Origin: DATFDN01 sp963767645
GTDB taxonomy: Bacteria; Pseudomonadota; Alphaproteobacteria; Acetobacterales; Acetobacteraceae
Length of the DNA: 64,000 nt
Assembly (NCBI GenBank): GCA_963767645.1
Contig: CAVYEW010000011.1
Span: forward strand, 1 to 64,000
Reading direction: 5' to 3'
Shown here: piece by piece, positions 33,291 through 42,212 of the stretch
Position numbering within the stretch: the first letter of the stretch is position 1
Layout: every line of letters starts with the position of its first letter
The notes under the pieces: generated by a model
The model's input: only the letters and a program-made list of their open reading frames with translations
Database searches by the model: none
What the model was told of the DNA's origin: nothing
Position numbers and translations under genes: made by a program

Positions 33291-34210
33291 GGCGCGCGCT
33301 GCGGCATCCCTTGCGGGACCACGGTCTTCACGATGGAGGCGTCGAGCGCCTCGTAATCGTGATAGCCGATCATGGCGTACAGCTCAGCGCGGGTCTGCAT
33401 CCGGTCGATCATGCGTTGCGTGCCGCCATCGCGGCGTATCGCCGCATACAGCTCGGCCTGCGCCTTGTTGGCGACCCGCAGCGAACTGACCGGCCAGATC
33501 ACCATCCGATAGCCCATCGCCTCGAACTCGGCGGCGGTGAAGAACGGGGTGCGGCCGAACTCGGTCATGTTGGCGAGCAGCGGCGCATCGACGCGGCGGG
33601 CGAATTCGCGGAACATCTCGGCGCTGGTCAGCGCCTCGGGGAAGATCGCGTCCGCTCCGGCCTCCAGATACAGCCTGGCGCGCGCCACTGCGCCCTCCAT
33701 GCCCTCGCTGCCCGCCGCGTCCGTCCGGGCGATCAGGTAGAGGTGGCGTCGCGCCCGCCGGGCGGCGGCGATCTTGGCCGCCATGTCGTGCGCATCCGCC
33801 AGCTTCTTGTCGTTCAGATGCCCGCATTTCTTGGGCAGCAACTGGTCCTCGATATGCACGCCGGCGGCACCCGCGTCCTCGAAGCTGCGGACCATGTGCA
33901 TGACGTTCAGTGCCTCGCCGTAGCCGGTATCGCCGTCCACCAGCACCGGCAGGCCGGAGGCGCGCGCGACCTGGCGGATGAAGAAGCCCACCTCGTCGAC
34001 GGTGATCACGCCAAGATCGGGCAGCCCCATCTGCGCCGTCATTGCCGCGCCCGAGAGATACACCGCCTCGAATCCGGCTTGCCTGGCCTGCAGCGCCGCC
34101 TGGCCATTATGCGCCCCGGGCATCTGGACGATGCCGCCGCGCGCCAGCAGGGCACGCAGCCGATCTCCGGCAGGCTCCGTCGGCAGATCGGCGGCGACCA
34201 GATACGTCAT
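33287..34210 (-). CDS. prpB: Methylisocitrate lyase / PEP mutase superfamily
   Basis: 307 residues from ATG 34210, chosen for the AGGAG about ten bases upstream; the frame opens 13 codons earlier. Motifs are 'VQMPGAHNGQAALQARQAGFEAVYLSGAAM', 'LVDGDTGYGEALN', 'AGVHIEDQLLPKKCGH' (K-K-C-G-H catalytic Cys loop) and 'YLIARTDA'. It fits methylisocitrate lyase, which splits 2-methylisocitrate to succinate and pyruvate in propionate breakdown. No other prp genes are adjacent, so related C-C lyases are possible. First gene of the operon with AcuC-like and DUF192 genes. Confidence 0.87.
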   Translation of the reverse strand: MTYLVAADLPTEPAGDRLRALLARGGIVQMPGAHNGQAALQARQAGFEAVYLSGAAMTAQMGLPDLGVITVDEVGFFIRQVARASGLPVLVDGDTGYGEALNVMHMVRSFEDAGAAGVHIEDQLLPKKCGHLNDKKLADAHDMAAKIAAARRARRHLYLIARTDAAGSEGMEGAVARARLYLEAGADAIFPEALTSAEMFREFARRVDAPLLANMTEFGRTPFFTAAEFEAMGYRMVIWPVSSLRVANKAQAELYAAIRRDGGTQRMIDRMQTRAELYAMIGYHDYEALDASIVKTVVPQGMPQRAP

Positions 34211-34317
34211 GCGAAGGCTCCTATCGGATAGCCCGTCCGGGGTAGCCAAGGAGCATCAAGGCGGTCAACCGCCGGGGCTCTGCGACAAGTCTCCTGGCCG
34301 AAGCCCACCGTTCTCAA

Positions 34318-34394
34318 TGGTCGGAGTGAGAGGATTCGAACCTCCGGCCCCTGCGTCCCGAACACAGTGCTCTACCAGGCTGAGCTACACTCCG
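34318..34394 (-). tRNA. tRNA-Pro(CGG)
   Basis: Minus-strand cloverleaf: acceptor CGGAGTG pairs with CACTCCG, D-arm GCTC...GAGC, anticodon stem CTGTG/CGCAG with loop TTCGGGA (anticodon CGG), and T-arm GGAGG-TTCGAAT-CCTCT. Discriminator A and CCA are encoded. Confidence 0.95.
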
Positions 34395-34444
34395 ATCCGG
34401 CGCGTATAGCCGGCGCCGCCGCAGCGGGCAACCTTATCGGTCCT

Positions 34445-34955
34445 TCAAACCCGGCGGCTTCGGATCAGCCCAAGCCCCAGCAATCCGCTGCCGAGGAGGA
34501 CCACAGAGACGGGTTCCGGCACTTGGACCTTGGCGGCGTAGTCGCCGTAGCCGCCCGAATCGACATCGCTTCGAATTCGTCAGATAGGCCGTGTCGCTGA
34601 AGTCAGCCGAAAGATTGACGGCAAAGCCGCCGGAAACGGAGAACGACACGCCAGGAAGGTCGAAGTAGACGGGATCTGTGGGATAGAACAGGTTGTCGTT
34701 GCCCGCATACGCGTTCACCCCCAGCAGCCCAGTGATGGTATCCGCAGCGTGGTTGATGCCATCGTAGAAGTTTCCTGTGGCCGACATGATGGTCGCGGGA
34801 TTGTTCGAATCCGTCGTCAATACCAAGGTGCCGCTGTCATTGGCGCTATCGGAGAAGCTGACGTCGTACGTCTCCGCACGGGCAGCATGGGTTGTCACCA
34901 AAGACACTGCCGCCAGCCCGAGGACCAGGAATCCTGCGCGCACCATGAATGCCAT
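34445..34955 (-). pseudogene. PEP-CTERM anchored exported protein, frameshifted
   Basis: The first frame has a signal peptide ('AGFLVLGLAAVSLVTTHAARA') and a beta-rich domain ('TYDVSFSDSANDSGTLVLTTDSNNPATIM...VYFDLPGVSFSVSGGFAVNL'). About 120 residues in, the frame becomes Arg-rich. Shifting by one base near 34570-34580 gives 'SDVDSGGYGDYAAKVQ', then V-P-E-P, a hydrophobic segment 'VVLLGSGLLGLGL' and a basic end, the classic PEP-CTERM sorting signal. ATG 34946 has the better-spaced AAGGA. The corrected protein is about 166-169 residues, exported and tied to exopolysaccharide/exosortase sorting. Confidence 0.75.
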
Positions 34956-35139
34956 TCCTTCGTTTCTATCTCAATATTGTATCTTTTCGCGCGATCAGTC
35001 CAACAAATTAACGGATCGCAGGGGTTTATCACCAAATTGCGACCGAGCCGATCCGGCCGCGGCAGGAGCGAACTTTGAAGCAAGTTTTGCCTGCCGTGCC
35101 GCGTTGGAGGGGACCGTCTGCCGACGCTCACCAACTCTG

Positions 35140-35168
35140 TTGCCCGCCGCGCCGCGAAGCGGTAATGC
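35140..35168 (+). promoter_or_regulatory. Predicted promoter of the SRP RNA gene
   Basis: TTGCCC (35140-35145), 17 bases, TAATGC (35163-35168), with the predicted 5' end of the SRP RNA seven bases later. Spacing is ideal for a housekeeping promoter. The rest of the 34956-35139 gap shows nothing distinct. Confidence 0.52.
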
Positions 35169-35174
35169 AGGCAC

Positions 35175-35271
35175 GGGAGGTCGGCGGCGGACGGGCGCCT
35201 TGCCAACCCGGTCAGGTCCGGAAGGAAGCAGCCGCAGCGAGTTTCCGCTCGGGTCGCCGTATCGGCCTCCC
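35175..35271 (+). ncRNA. ffs: Signal recognition particle RNA (small, 4.5S type)
   Basis: Holds the highly conserved apical core GTCAGGTCCGGAAGGAAGCA followed by G-C-C-G. The ends GGGAGG (35175-35180) and CCTCCC (35266-35271) close a long hairpin of 97 nt, the usual size for the bacterial small SRP RNA. With protein Ffh it targets nascent membrane proteins to FtsY. Its place just before dnaX-ybaB-recR is common in bacteria and supports the call. Confidence 0.93.
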
Positions 35272-35323
35272 ACCCTGCAATCCCTGAAAGGTGGCCGCCG
35301 CAGCGGCTAGGTTCGAACGCCGC

Positions 35324-37144
35324 ATGTCCGGCCTGTTCCAGGACGATACGACCAAGGACCCATCTCCCCTGCCTGGCCCTCCATCCGGCCCCGGGCTGTT
35401 CGGCGATGCCGAGCCCGTTGGCTCGCGGGCCGCCCCGTACCGGGTGCTGGCGCGGAAATACCGGCCGACCCGCTTCGACGACCTGATCGGACAGGAGGCG
35501 ATGGTGCGTACGTTGCGCAACGCCTTCGCCCTCGGCCGCGTGGCGCACGCCTTCATGCTCACCGGGGTGCGGGGCGTCGGCAAGACCACCACCGCCCGCA
35601 TCATCGCCCGCGCCCTCAACTGCGTCGGCCCGGACGGCACAGGCGGTCCGACCGCGGACCCGTGCGGCGTCTGCGCCAACTGCGCGGCGATCCTCGCCGA
35701 CCGGCATCCCGACGTGCTGGAGATGGACGCCGCGTCGCGCACCGGCGTCGATGACGTGCGCGAGATCATCGAGGCTACGCGGTTCCGCCCGATGCAGGCG
35801 CGCACCAAGGTCTTCGTCATCGACGAGGTCCACATGCTGTCGCGCCATGCCTTCAACGCGCTGCTGAAGACGCTGGAAGAGCCGCCGGCGCATGTGAAAT
35901 TCGTCTTCGCCACCACCGATCTGCGCAAGGTGCCGATCACCGTCCTGTCGCGCTGCCAGCGCTTCGATCTGCGGCGGGTGCGCATCGCCGAGCTCTCGGC
36001 GCATTTCGCCCGCATCGCCGGCGCCGAAGGCGTGGCGGCGGAGCCGGCGGCGCTTGAGCTGATCGCCCGCGCCGCCGACGGCTCGGTGCGCGACGGGCTC
36101 TCCCTGCTCGACCAGGCGATCGCCCGCGCCGAGGACGGCGTGATCGCGCCCCAGGTCGCCGACATGCTGGGCCTGGCCGACCGCGAGACGGTGTTCGACC
36201 TGCTGGAGGCGGTGATGGCCGGCCGTCCCGCCGCCGCCCTGGAGGTGACGGAGCGGGCCCATGAGCGCGGCGCCGATCTCGGCGTCATGCTCGCCGATCT
36301 GCTGGAGTTGCTGCACATAATCACGAGGCTGAAATCCGTGCCCGGCCTGCGCGACAGCCCCGAACTGCCGGAAGCCGAGCGCACGCGCGGCGCGGCGCTG
36401 GCCGATCGGCTCTCGGTGCCAACCCTGGCGCGCGCCTGGCAGATGCTGCTCAAGGGCGTAGGTGAAGTCGAGACCGCGCCCGACCGCCGCGCCGCCGCCG
36501 AGATGGTGCTGATCCGGCTTTGCTACGCCGCCGACCTGCCCGCCCCGGGCGAGCTAGTCCGCCGGCTGACCCAGACCAAGGACGCCGCCGGCGCCATCGC
36601 CGGTCCCGGCGGCTCAGCGCCGGGTAACGGCATCCGCGCGATCGCCGGCGCAACGGCCTTGCGGGCGCCCGAGCCGGCCTCGGAGCCGGCTGCGCCCCGC
36701 TTGGCCGGCTTGCGCGATGTCGCCGCGCTGCTGGCCGAGCGCCGAGAGGCCCTGCTGCACGCCCATATCCTGCACTCGGTCCACCTGGTCCGTTTCGCTC
36801 CGCCAGTCATCGAGATCTGCCCGCAGCCAGCCGCGCCCAGGGATTTCGCGCCGCGCCTGGCCGCGTTCCTGCATGAGGCGACCGGCACACGCTGGACCAT
36901 TGCCCTGTCCTCGGCCGCCGGGGAGCCGACACTGGCCGAGCAGGGCAACGCCGCCGAGGCCGGGCGCCGCGCCGCCGCCGCCGACCACCCGCTGGTGCGC
37001 GCGATCCTGGAGGCCTTCCCTGGCGCGCGCATCGAGACTGTGCATGACTCCAACGTCGACTATTACGGCCTGCCGGCCGTGCCCGACATGCCGGACTTCG
37101 CCCCCCCGGACGCCGAACCCGCCGACGAGATGGAGCAGGACTGA
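35324..37144 (+). CDS. dnaX: DNA polymerase III gamma/tau subunit
   Basis: 606 residues from ATG 35324 (a GTG at 35291 is possible). Clamp-loader AAA+ motifs: 'YRVLARKYRPTRFDDLIGQEAMVRTL', Walker A 'GVRGVGKTTTARIIARALNC', a zinc module ('DPCGVCANC'), Walker B 'VFVIDEVHMLS', 'LLKTLEEPPAHVKFVFATTD', and sensor arginine in 'VLSRCQRF'. Residues 430-606 form the Ala/Pro-rich tau-specific region. It loads the sliding clamp at replication. Overlaps ybaB by one base (TGATG). Confidence 0.95.
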   Translation: MSGLFQDDTTKDPSPLPGPPSGPGLFGDAEPVGSRAAPYRVLARKYRPTRFDDLIGQEAMVRTLRNAFALGRVAHAFMLTGVRGVGKTTTARIIARALNCVGPDGTGGPTADPCGVCANCAAILADRHPDVLEMDAASRTGVDDVREIIEATRFRPMQARTKVFVIDEVHMLSRHAFNALLKTLEEPPAHVKFVFATTDLRKVPITVLSRCQRFDLRRVRIAELSAHFARIAGAEGVAAEPAALELIARAADGSVRDGLSLLDQAIARAEDGVIAPQVADMLGLADRETVFDLLEAVMAGRPAAALEVTERAHERGADLGVMLADLLELLHIITRLKSVPGLRDSPELPEAERTRGAALADRLSVPTLARAWQMLLKGVGEVETAPDRRAAAEMVLIRLCYAADLPAPGELVRRLTQTKDAAGAIAGPGGSAPGNGIRAIAGATALRAPEPASEPAAPRLAGLRDVAALLAERREALLHAHILHSVHLVRFAPPVIEICPQPAAPRDFAPRLAAFLHEATGTRWTIALSSAAGEPTLAEQGNAAEAGRRAAAADHPLVRAILEAFPGARIETVHDSNVDYYGLPAVPDMPDFAPPDAEPADEMEQD

Positions 37145-37467
37145 TGAAGAACTTGGCCGGTCTGATGAAGCAGGCGCAGGAAATGCAGGCGAAGATGGAG
37201 GAGATGCAGGCCAAGCTGGAGGCGACCGAGACCGACGGCGTGGCCGGCGCCGGCCTGGTCGTCGTCACCCTCAACGGCAAGGGCGCGCTGCGGCGGATCA
37301 GGCTCGACCCCAAGCTGGTCGACCCGCAAGAGACCGAAATGTTGCAGGATCTGATCGTTGCGGCGCACGCGGACGCCAAGCGTAAGGTCGAGGCGCGGGC
37401 GGCGGAGGAGATGCAGCAGGTGACGGCCGGGCTGCCGATCCCGCCGGGGATGAAGCTGCCGTTCTAG
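37144..37467 (+). CDS. ybaB: YbaB/EbfC nucleoid-associated protein
   Basis: 107 residues, the family size. The N-terminus 'NLAGLMKQAQEMQAKMEEMQAKLEATETDGVAGAGLVVVTLNGKGALRRIRLDPKL' is typical of YbaB/EbfC, and the C-terminus ends 'GLPIPPGMKLPF'. YbaB forms dimers that bind DNA without strong sequence specificity. It lies between dnaX (one-base overlap) and recR (directly adjacent), the widely conserved order. Confidence 0.95.
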   Translation: MKNLAGLMKQAQEMQAKMEEMQAKLEATETDGVAGAGLVVVTLNGKGALRRIRLDPKLVDPQETEMLQDLIVAAHADAKRKVEARAAEEMQQVTAGLPIPPGMKLPF

Positions 37468-38064
37468 ATGGGCGGCCCCGAGGTCGAGCGGCTGATCGGA
37501 CTGCTCGCCAAGCTGCCCGGCATGGGCCCGCGCAGCGCCCGTCGCGCCGCGCTGCGGCTGCTGCTGGAGCCGGAGACGCGGATGCTGCCGCTTGCCGCCG
37601 CGATTGCTGAGGCCGCGCGCATGGTACGGCGCTGTTCGCTCTGCGGCAATCTCGACAGCCGCGATCCCTGCGCCATCTGCGCCGATCCGAACCGCGACCG
37701 GAGCATGGTCTGCGTGGTGGAAGGCGTCAGCGACCTCTGGGCGCTGGAGCGCGCCATGGTGCATCGGGGCCTCTATCATGTGCTGGGCGGCACGCTGTCA
37801 GCGTTGGGCGGGGTGGGACCCGACGACCTGAACTTGCGCCCGTTGCTCGCTCGGATCGAGGCCGGCGGGGTTGCCGAGGTAATCCTGGCCTTGGGAGCGA
37901 CGGTCGATGGCGCGGCGACCGCGCATTGGCTATCCGACCGCCTGCGCCCGCTGAACGTCAACGTCACCCGCCTGGCACACGGCGTGCCGATCGGCGGCGC
38001 ACTGGATGTGCTGGACGAGGGCACCTTGGCTGCGGCGCTGCGCGCCCGCCGGCCGGCGCAATGA
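37468..38064 (+). CDS. recR: Recombination mediator protein RecR
   Basis: 198 residues. The helix-hairpin-helix is at 'LPGMGPRSARRAALRLL'. The Cys4 zinc finger is C56-x2-C59 and C68-x2-C71 ('CSLCGNLDSRDPCAIC'). The Toprim domain spans about 78-170 ('VCVVEGVSDLWALERAMVHRGLYHVLGGTLSALGGVGPDDLN'). RecR works with RecF/RecO to load RecA on gaps. It starts immediately after the ybaB TAG. Its stop overlaps the ATG of an amine oxidase gene, an unusual neighbour. Confidence 0.95.
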   Translation: MGGPEVERLIGLLAKLPGMGPRSARRAALRLLLEPETRMLPLAAAIAEAARMVRRCSLCGNLDSRDPCAICADPNRDRSMVCVVEGVSDLWALERAMVHRGLYHVLGGTLSALGGVGPDDLNLRPLLARIEAGGVAEVILALGATVDGAATAHWLSDRLRPLNVNVTRLAHGVPIGGALDVLDEGTLAAALRARRPAQ

Positions 38065-39620
38065 GCCTCTCCCGCCGCGCACTGATCCATGGCGTCGGCC
38101 GTGCCGGCGGCATCGCGGCAGCCTATCGCACGATGGCCGCGATGGGGCTGCTGCCTGCGCCGGCCGCCTATGCCGGGCCGCCTGCCCTGCCCGCGGGCGC
38201 CGGGCGGCGCGTGATCATCATCGGCGCCGGCATCGCCGGACTGGTGCTCGGCTACGAGTTGGCGGCTTCCGGCTTCGATCCGCTGATCCTGGAAGCGCGC
38301 GGCAGGGCGGGCGGGCGCAACTGGACGCTGCGCGCCGGGGATCTGATCGAAGAGACGGACAGCGCGCAGCGGGTCCGCTTCAACACCGCCGAGCATCTCT
38401 ACTTCAACCCCGGCCCAGCACGCATCCCGTACCACCACGAGGCCATCCTGTCCTACTGCCGCGCGCTGGACGTGCCGCTCGAGGTGATGTGCAACGACAA
38501 TCGCGGCGCGCTGATGCAGGACGACGCCGCCTTCGCCGGTGCTCCGCAGCTCAACCGCCGGGTGGTGAATGATGCGCGCGGCTATGTGGCCGAGCTGGCC
38601 GCCAAGGCGATCGACCGCGCGGCGCTCGACCAGCCGCCCTCCGCCGAGGACGCGGAGCGTCTGCGCGATTTCCTGCGCGCGTTCGGCGCCCTCGACCGCG
38701 ACCTTGCGTATCGCGGATCAAGCCGGGCGGGCTGGGCGGAGCCGCCGGGTGCCGGAGCGCAGCCTGGGCGTGCCAATAAGCCGCTCGATTTCCGCGCCAT
38801 CCTGAGCTCGGATCTCTGGCAGGGCCCGATGCAGTGGGGCGAGCTCGCCAACATGGCGCCCACCATGCTGCAGCCGGTCAACGGGATGGGCCGCATCGGC
38901 GCGGCCTTCGGCCGCAAGCTATGGGGCCGCATCACCTATGGCGCCGAAGTAACGGCACTGCGCCGAACCGAGACCGCCGGCCGCGTCGTCTGGAAGGATG
39001 CGTCAGGCGCGGAGCAGGCGGCCGAGGCGCCCATCGTCGCCGTCACCGTACCGCTCAGCGTCCTCCGCGCCATCCCTAACGATTTCGCGCCCACGATCCG
39101 GGAGGCGATCGCCGCCCCCGACTACGTGGCGGCCGGAAAGGCGGCGTTCCAGGCGGAGCGGCGGTTCTGGGAACTCGATTGCGCCATCTATGGCGGCATT
39201 TCCTGGACCAGCCGCTCGATCACCCAGATCTGGTATCCGACCGCCGGGATTCAGCAGAAGAAGGGCGTGCTCGTCGGCGCCTATATCTGGTCGCAGAAGG
39301 AAGGCGAGGCCTTCGCCGCCAAAACCCCCGAACGGCGGCTGGCGGACGCGCTCGCGGATGGCGAGCGTCTGCATCCGGGGTACGGCAGATGGCTCGGCCG
39401 CGGCGTGACGGTCGCCTGGCCCAAGGTGAAGTTCAGCCGAGGCGCCTGGGCGGAGTGGAGCAAAGAGGCCCGCGCGCGTCACTACGCGGCGCTGCTCGGC
39501 GGCGACGGCCCCTTCCTGTTCGCGGGCGAACACCTGTCCTGGATCAATGGCTGGCAGGAAGGCGCCGTGCGCTCGGCTCACGCGGCGTTGAGCACGATCG
39601 CGGAGCGGCTGCGCGGTTGA
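38061..39620 (+). CDS. FAD-dependent flavin amine oxidase
   Basis: 519 residues from the ATG overlapping the recR stop. The N-terminus M-S-L-S-R-R-A-L with Ala-rich sequence ending 'AAYA' looks like a Tat or Sec signal. The dinucleotide fold follows at about residue 50: 'RRVIIIGAGIAGLVLGYELAASGFDPLILEARGRAGGRNWTLR'. Near the end, 'DGPFLFAGEHLSWINGWQEGAVRSAHAA' is the FAD-binding motif of monoamine, L-amino acid and polyamine oxidases. A periplasmic amine or amino acid oxidase is likely. Substrate is unknown; its place in a DNA-repair operon is puzzling. Confidence 0.88.
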   Translation: MSLSRRALIHGVGRAGGIAAAYRTMAAMGLLPAPAAYAGPPALPAGAGRRVIIIGAGIAGLVLGYELAASGFDPLILEARGRAGGRNWTLRAGDLIEETDSAQRVRFNTAEHLYFNPGPARIPYHHEAILSYCRALDVPLEVMCNDNRGALMQDDAAFAGAPQLNRRVVNDARGYVAELAAKAIDRAALDQPPSAEDAERLRDFLRAFGALDRDLAYRGSSRAGWAEPPGAGAQPGRANKPLDFRAILSSDLWQGPMQWGELANMAPTMLQPVNGMGRIGAAFGRKLWGRITYGAEVTALRRTETAGRVVWKDASGAEQAAEAPIVAVTVPLSVLRAIPNDFAPTIREAIAAPDYVAAGKAAFQAERRFWELDCAIYGGISWTSRSITQIWYPTAGIQQKKGVLVGAYIWSQKEGEAFAAKTPERRLADALADGERLHPGYGRWLGRGVTVAWPKVKFSRGAWAEWSKEARARHYAALLGGDGPFLFAGEHLSWINGWQEGAVRSAHAALSTIAERLRG

Positions 39621-39641
39621 GCCCTTCCGTCACGCGACGCC

Positions 39642-40571
39642 TCAGACTTGCCCCACGATCATGAGCGGATTAGGCGCGCTTCGCCGAAACCCCTTCTCCC
39701 GGACCAGCACGTCGAGCCCGAATGACGCAATATCGTCGGCGAACGGTTCGAGCTGCGCGTCGCGGTACTGATGCAGATGCTTGATATAGGTGCCGCACGT
39801 CGTGCAGGTCTCGGCACTGACATCGGCGCAAACCTGCTCGACTGCGTAATAGGCGATGCCCCCGGTCGAGCCGCAGGACGTGCATTTGATACGCACGTAG
39901 TTCCACATCGTTCCGCACAACGAGCAGCAGCAATACCGCGCGCGGTTGGCACCGGCCCAGCCCACCACCATGCTCGCGACCGGGGCGCTGCCGCAGACTG
40001 GACACACGCCGTCACCCACCGGACGCAGGCAATGCCCGTCCAGCTGCGCCGCATGGCGGGCCAAGTAAACCTGCAGTGCTGCCGCCGTGTACAGGCATTC
40101 GCCCAATTGTGCGGCGGGGTACGCCGCCTCGAACACCGCCTCGGCCAGAGCCAAACGCTCCGGCCAGGACATTGCCAGCAGCTTGGCGCGGGCCTGTTCC
40201 GCCTGCTCCGGCGCATCGGGCAGGCCGGCGTGCCGGCTGACCCAGTCGAGGGTTGCCGCGAACCCCGTATCCCCCGCCAGTGCGTCCTTCGAGAGCGGCG
40301 GCATAGCGTGCTGCACCCGCTGGGCAAGCAGCGGTTCGGCAAGGGGCGGCACCGGGGAAAGCGCGGCCTGTGCCGCGTGCTGCACGTCCACCAAGCGGGA
40401 TAGAAAAACCAGATACGGTCCCAGCGGGTTGCCTTCGGCGATTGCGGTGAACCGGCTGGCGCGTACGGCGAACATCGCTGCGGGATCGGGAAGACGCACG
40501 AAGGCGGCATCGCTGGTCTCACCAATTTTCGTGTAGTCGCCCTTTCCGCGGTTCTTCCCTGGCCCGCTCAC
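39642..40571 (-). CDS. fdhE: Formate dehydrogenase accessory protein
   Basis: About 309 residues from GTG 40571 (the frame opens at 40625, which would overlap the cytochrome gene by 47 bases). FdhE signature cysteine pairs are present: 'CPVCGSAPVASMVV', 'RYCCCSLCGTMWNYVRIKCTSCGSTG' and 'ETCTTCGTYIKHLHQ', with iron-binding rubredoxin-like character. FdhE is needed to activate respiratory formate dehydrogenases. It is last in the fdoGHI operon, eight bases after fdoI. It is convergent with the amine oxidase gene. Confidence 0.92.
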   Translation of the reverse strand: MSGPGKNRGKGDYTKIGETSDAAFVRLPDPAAMFAVRASRFTAIAEGNPLGPYLVFLSRLVDVQHAAQAALSPVPPLAEPLLAQRVQHAMPPLSKDALAGDTGFAATLDWVSRHAGLPDAPEQAEQARAKLLAMSWPERLALAEAVFEAAYPAAQLGECLYTAAALQVYLARHAAQLDGHCLRPVGDGVCPVCGSAPVASMVVGWAGANRARYCCCSLCGTMWNYVRIKCTSCGSTGGIAYYAVEQVCADVSAETCTTCGTYIKHLHQYRDAQLEPFADDIASFGLDVLVREKGFRRSAPNPLMIVGQV

Positions 40572-40578
40572 GCCAGCT

Positions 40579-41262
40579 TCAATCGACCGCTGAACTGGTG
40601 GGACGCCCTTTGGTTTGCTCGGCAAGGACCTGACGCAGCCATTTGCGATGATGCATATAGGCCCAGCCGCCAGTCACCGAGCCCCGCGTCATCGCGCGGC
40701 CAGTCCCCTTGATCCAGATGCCCGCATAGATATGGACGATGATGATCGCGATCGCGATCACCCCGGCGAGCGAATGGATCAGCAGCGCCACGCGCTTGGT
40801 CGGGATCGACGTCCAGCCATAGAAAAACTGGTCCCAGATGATGATGCCGGTGATCAGCAGCGCCAGGATCAGGAAGATCTGCGACCAGTACACGCCTTTC
40901 TGGCCGGCATTGTACTTCCCCAGTTCGGGCAGGCTCTCGTGGTCGTTGGCCATCACCCTTCGGAAATTGCGCATCCATTTGGCATCGTCGCGGTTCGGGA
41001 TGTTGTTGCGAACGAACTGGATTGCCAGGAAGAAGAAGCTGACCACCAGCCCGACGCCGAACCAGGGATGCAGGTTCCGCGTGGCCTGACCGCCGCCGAA
41101 GAAGACCGAGAAGAAATACAGCCACGGATAGAACATGGCGAGGCCGCTCAGGGCCAGCATCACGAACAGGATCGCCGTGATCCAGTGGTTCACCCGCTGC
41201 AGGGCGGAATAACGCGGAACGTAGATGTTCCCGCTCGCTTCGCGGAGGTTGGCGTCCATCAT
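40579..41262 (-). CDS. fdoI: Formate dehydrogenase gamma subunit (cytochrome b556)
   Basis: 227 residues with four membrane segments ('RVNHWITAILFVMLALSGLAMFYPWLYFFSV', 'GVGLVVSFFFLAIQF', 'FLILALLITGIIIWDQFF', 'SLAGVIAIAIIIVHIYAGIWIK'). Heme-ligand histidines lie within helices ('RVNHWI', 'LIHSLAGV', 'IVHIYAG'). This is the FdnI/FdoI-type di-heme cytochrome b that passes electrons from the beta subunit to quinone. Its ATG overlaps the fdoH stop, and fdhE follows. Confidence 0.94.
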   Translation of the reverse strand: MMDANLREASGNIYVPRYSALQRVNHWITAILFVMLALSGLAMFYPWLYFFSVFFGGGQATRNLHPWFGVGLVVSFFFLAIQFVRNNIPNRDDAKWMRNFRRVMANDHESLPELGKYNAGQKGVYWSQIFLILALLITGIIIWDQFFYGWTSIPTKRVALLIHSLAGVIAIAIIIVHIYAGIWIKGTGRAMTRGSVTGGWAYMHHRKWLRQVLAEQTKGRPTSSAVD

Positions 41263-42194
41263 TTTCGCGCCCCTCGCTCGGCGGCCCGTTTGACTTCCTC
41301 CTCCCGCTCGAGCGCGACCGCCTCGCGCTCGGCCTCGGCCGGCACCTCGCTTGGGCCGACGGTGATATAGTGCAGGAAACCGCCGATCAGGCCGAGGCCC
41401 ATGACGGCGAAGCCGAACGCCTTGGCGCCGCCCTTCCAGACCTGGACCAGCGGGCTGATCTTCGGGTTCTTCGGCAGTCCCTGATACAGCTCCGGCTGGT
41501 CGGCATGCTGCAACACGTACATCACATGCGTGCCGCCGACGCCGGGCGGATCGTAAAGTCCGGCATTCTCATAGCCCCGCGACCGCAGATCGAGCACCCG
41601 GTCGGCGGCCTGCTCGACCATGCCCTGCTTGCTGCCGAACATGATCGCGCCGGTCGGACAGGCCTTGGCGCAAGCCGGTTCCTGCCCGACCGAGACCCGG
41701 TCGGAACACAGCGTGCATTTATACGCCTTGTGGTCCTCGGCCGAGTAGCGCGGGATGTTGAACGGGCAGCCCTTCACGCAATAGCCGCAGCCGATGCAGT
41801 TCTCCTCGACGAAATCGACGATGCCGTTGGCGTACTGCACGATCGCGCCCGGCGCCGGACAGGCCTTGAGGCAGCCGGGATCGCTGCAATGCATGCAGCC
41901 ATCCTTGCGGATCAGCCATTCCAGGTCGCCGGTCTTGGGGTTCTCGTACTCGCTGAACCGCATCAGGGTCCAGCTCCGCGCGGACAGATCGGGAGGGTTC
42001 TGGATGGTGCCGGAAAACACCCCCACCTTGTCGCGGAGGTCGTTCCATTCCTCGCACGCCGCCTGGCAGGCCTTGCAGCCGATGCACCGGCTGACGTCGA
42101 TGAGCTTCGCCACTTCCTGATGGGTGCGCACGCCCGGCGGCACGTCGCTGGACGCCGAGCGGCGGACCAGGTCGAGCGAGTTGGTGTCGGCCAC
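41259..42194 (-). CDS. fdoH: Formate dehydrogenase iron-sulfur beta subunit
   Basis: 311 residues. Four [4Fe-4S] motifs are visible: 'CIGCKACQAACEEW', 'CMHCSDPGCLKACP', 'CIGCGYCVKGCPFNIP' and 'CTLCSDRVSVGQEPACAKACP'. One C-terminal membrane helix ('FGFAVMGLGLIGGFLHYI') anchors it, as in E. coli FdnH/FdoH. It carries electrons from FdoG to the cytochrome. Spacing to the alpha subunit gene is 18 bases and it overlaps fdoI by four. Confidence 0.95.
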   Translation of the reverse strand: MADTNSLDLVRRSASSDVPPGVRTHQEVAKLIDVSRCIGCKACQAACEEWNDLRDKVGVFSGTIQNPPDLSARSWTLMRFSEYENPKTGDLEWLIRKDGCMHCSDPGCLKACPAPGAIVQYANGIVDFVEENCIGCGYCVKGCPFNIPRYSAEDHKAYKCTLCSDRVSVGQEPACAKACPTGAIMFGSKQGMVEQAADRVLDLRSRGYENAGLYDPPGVGGTHVMYVLQHADQPELYQGLPKNPKISPLVQVWKGGAKAFGFAVMGLGLIGGFLHYITVGPSEVPAEAEREAVALEREEEVKRAAERGARK

Positions 42195-42212
42195 GCTCGG
42201 GCTCTCCTTTCC

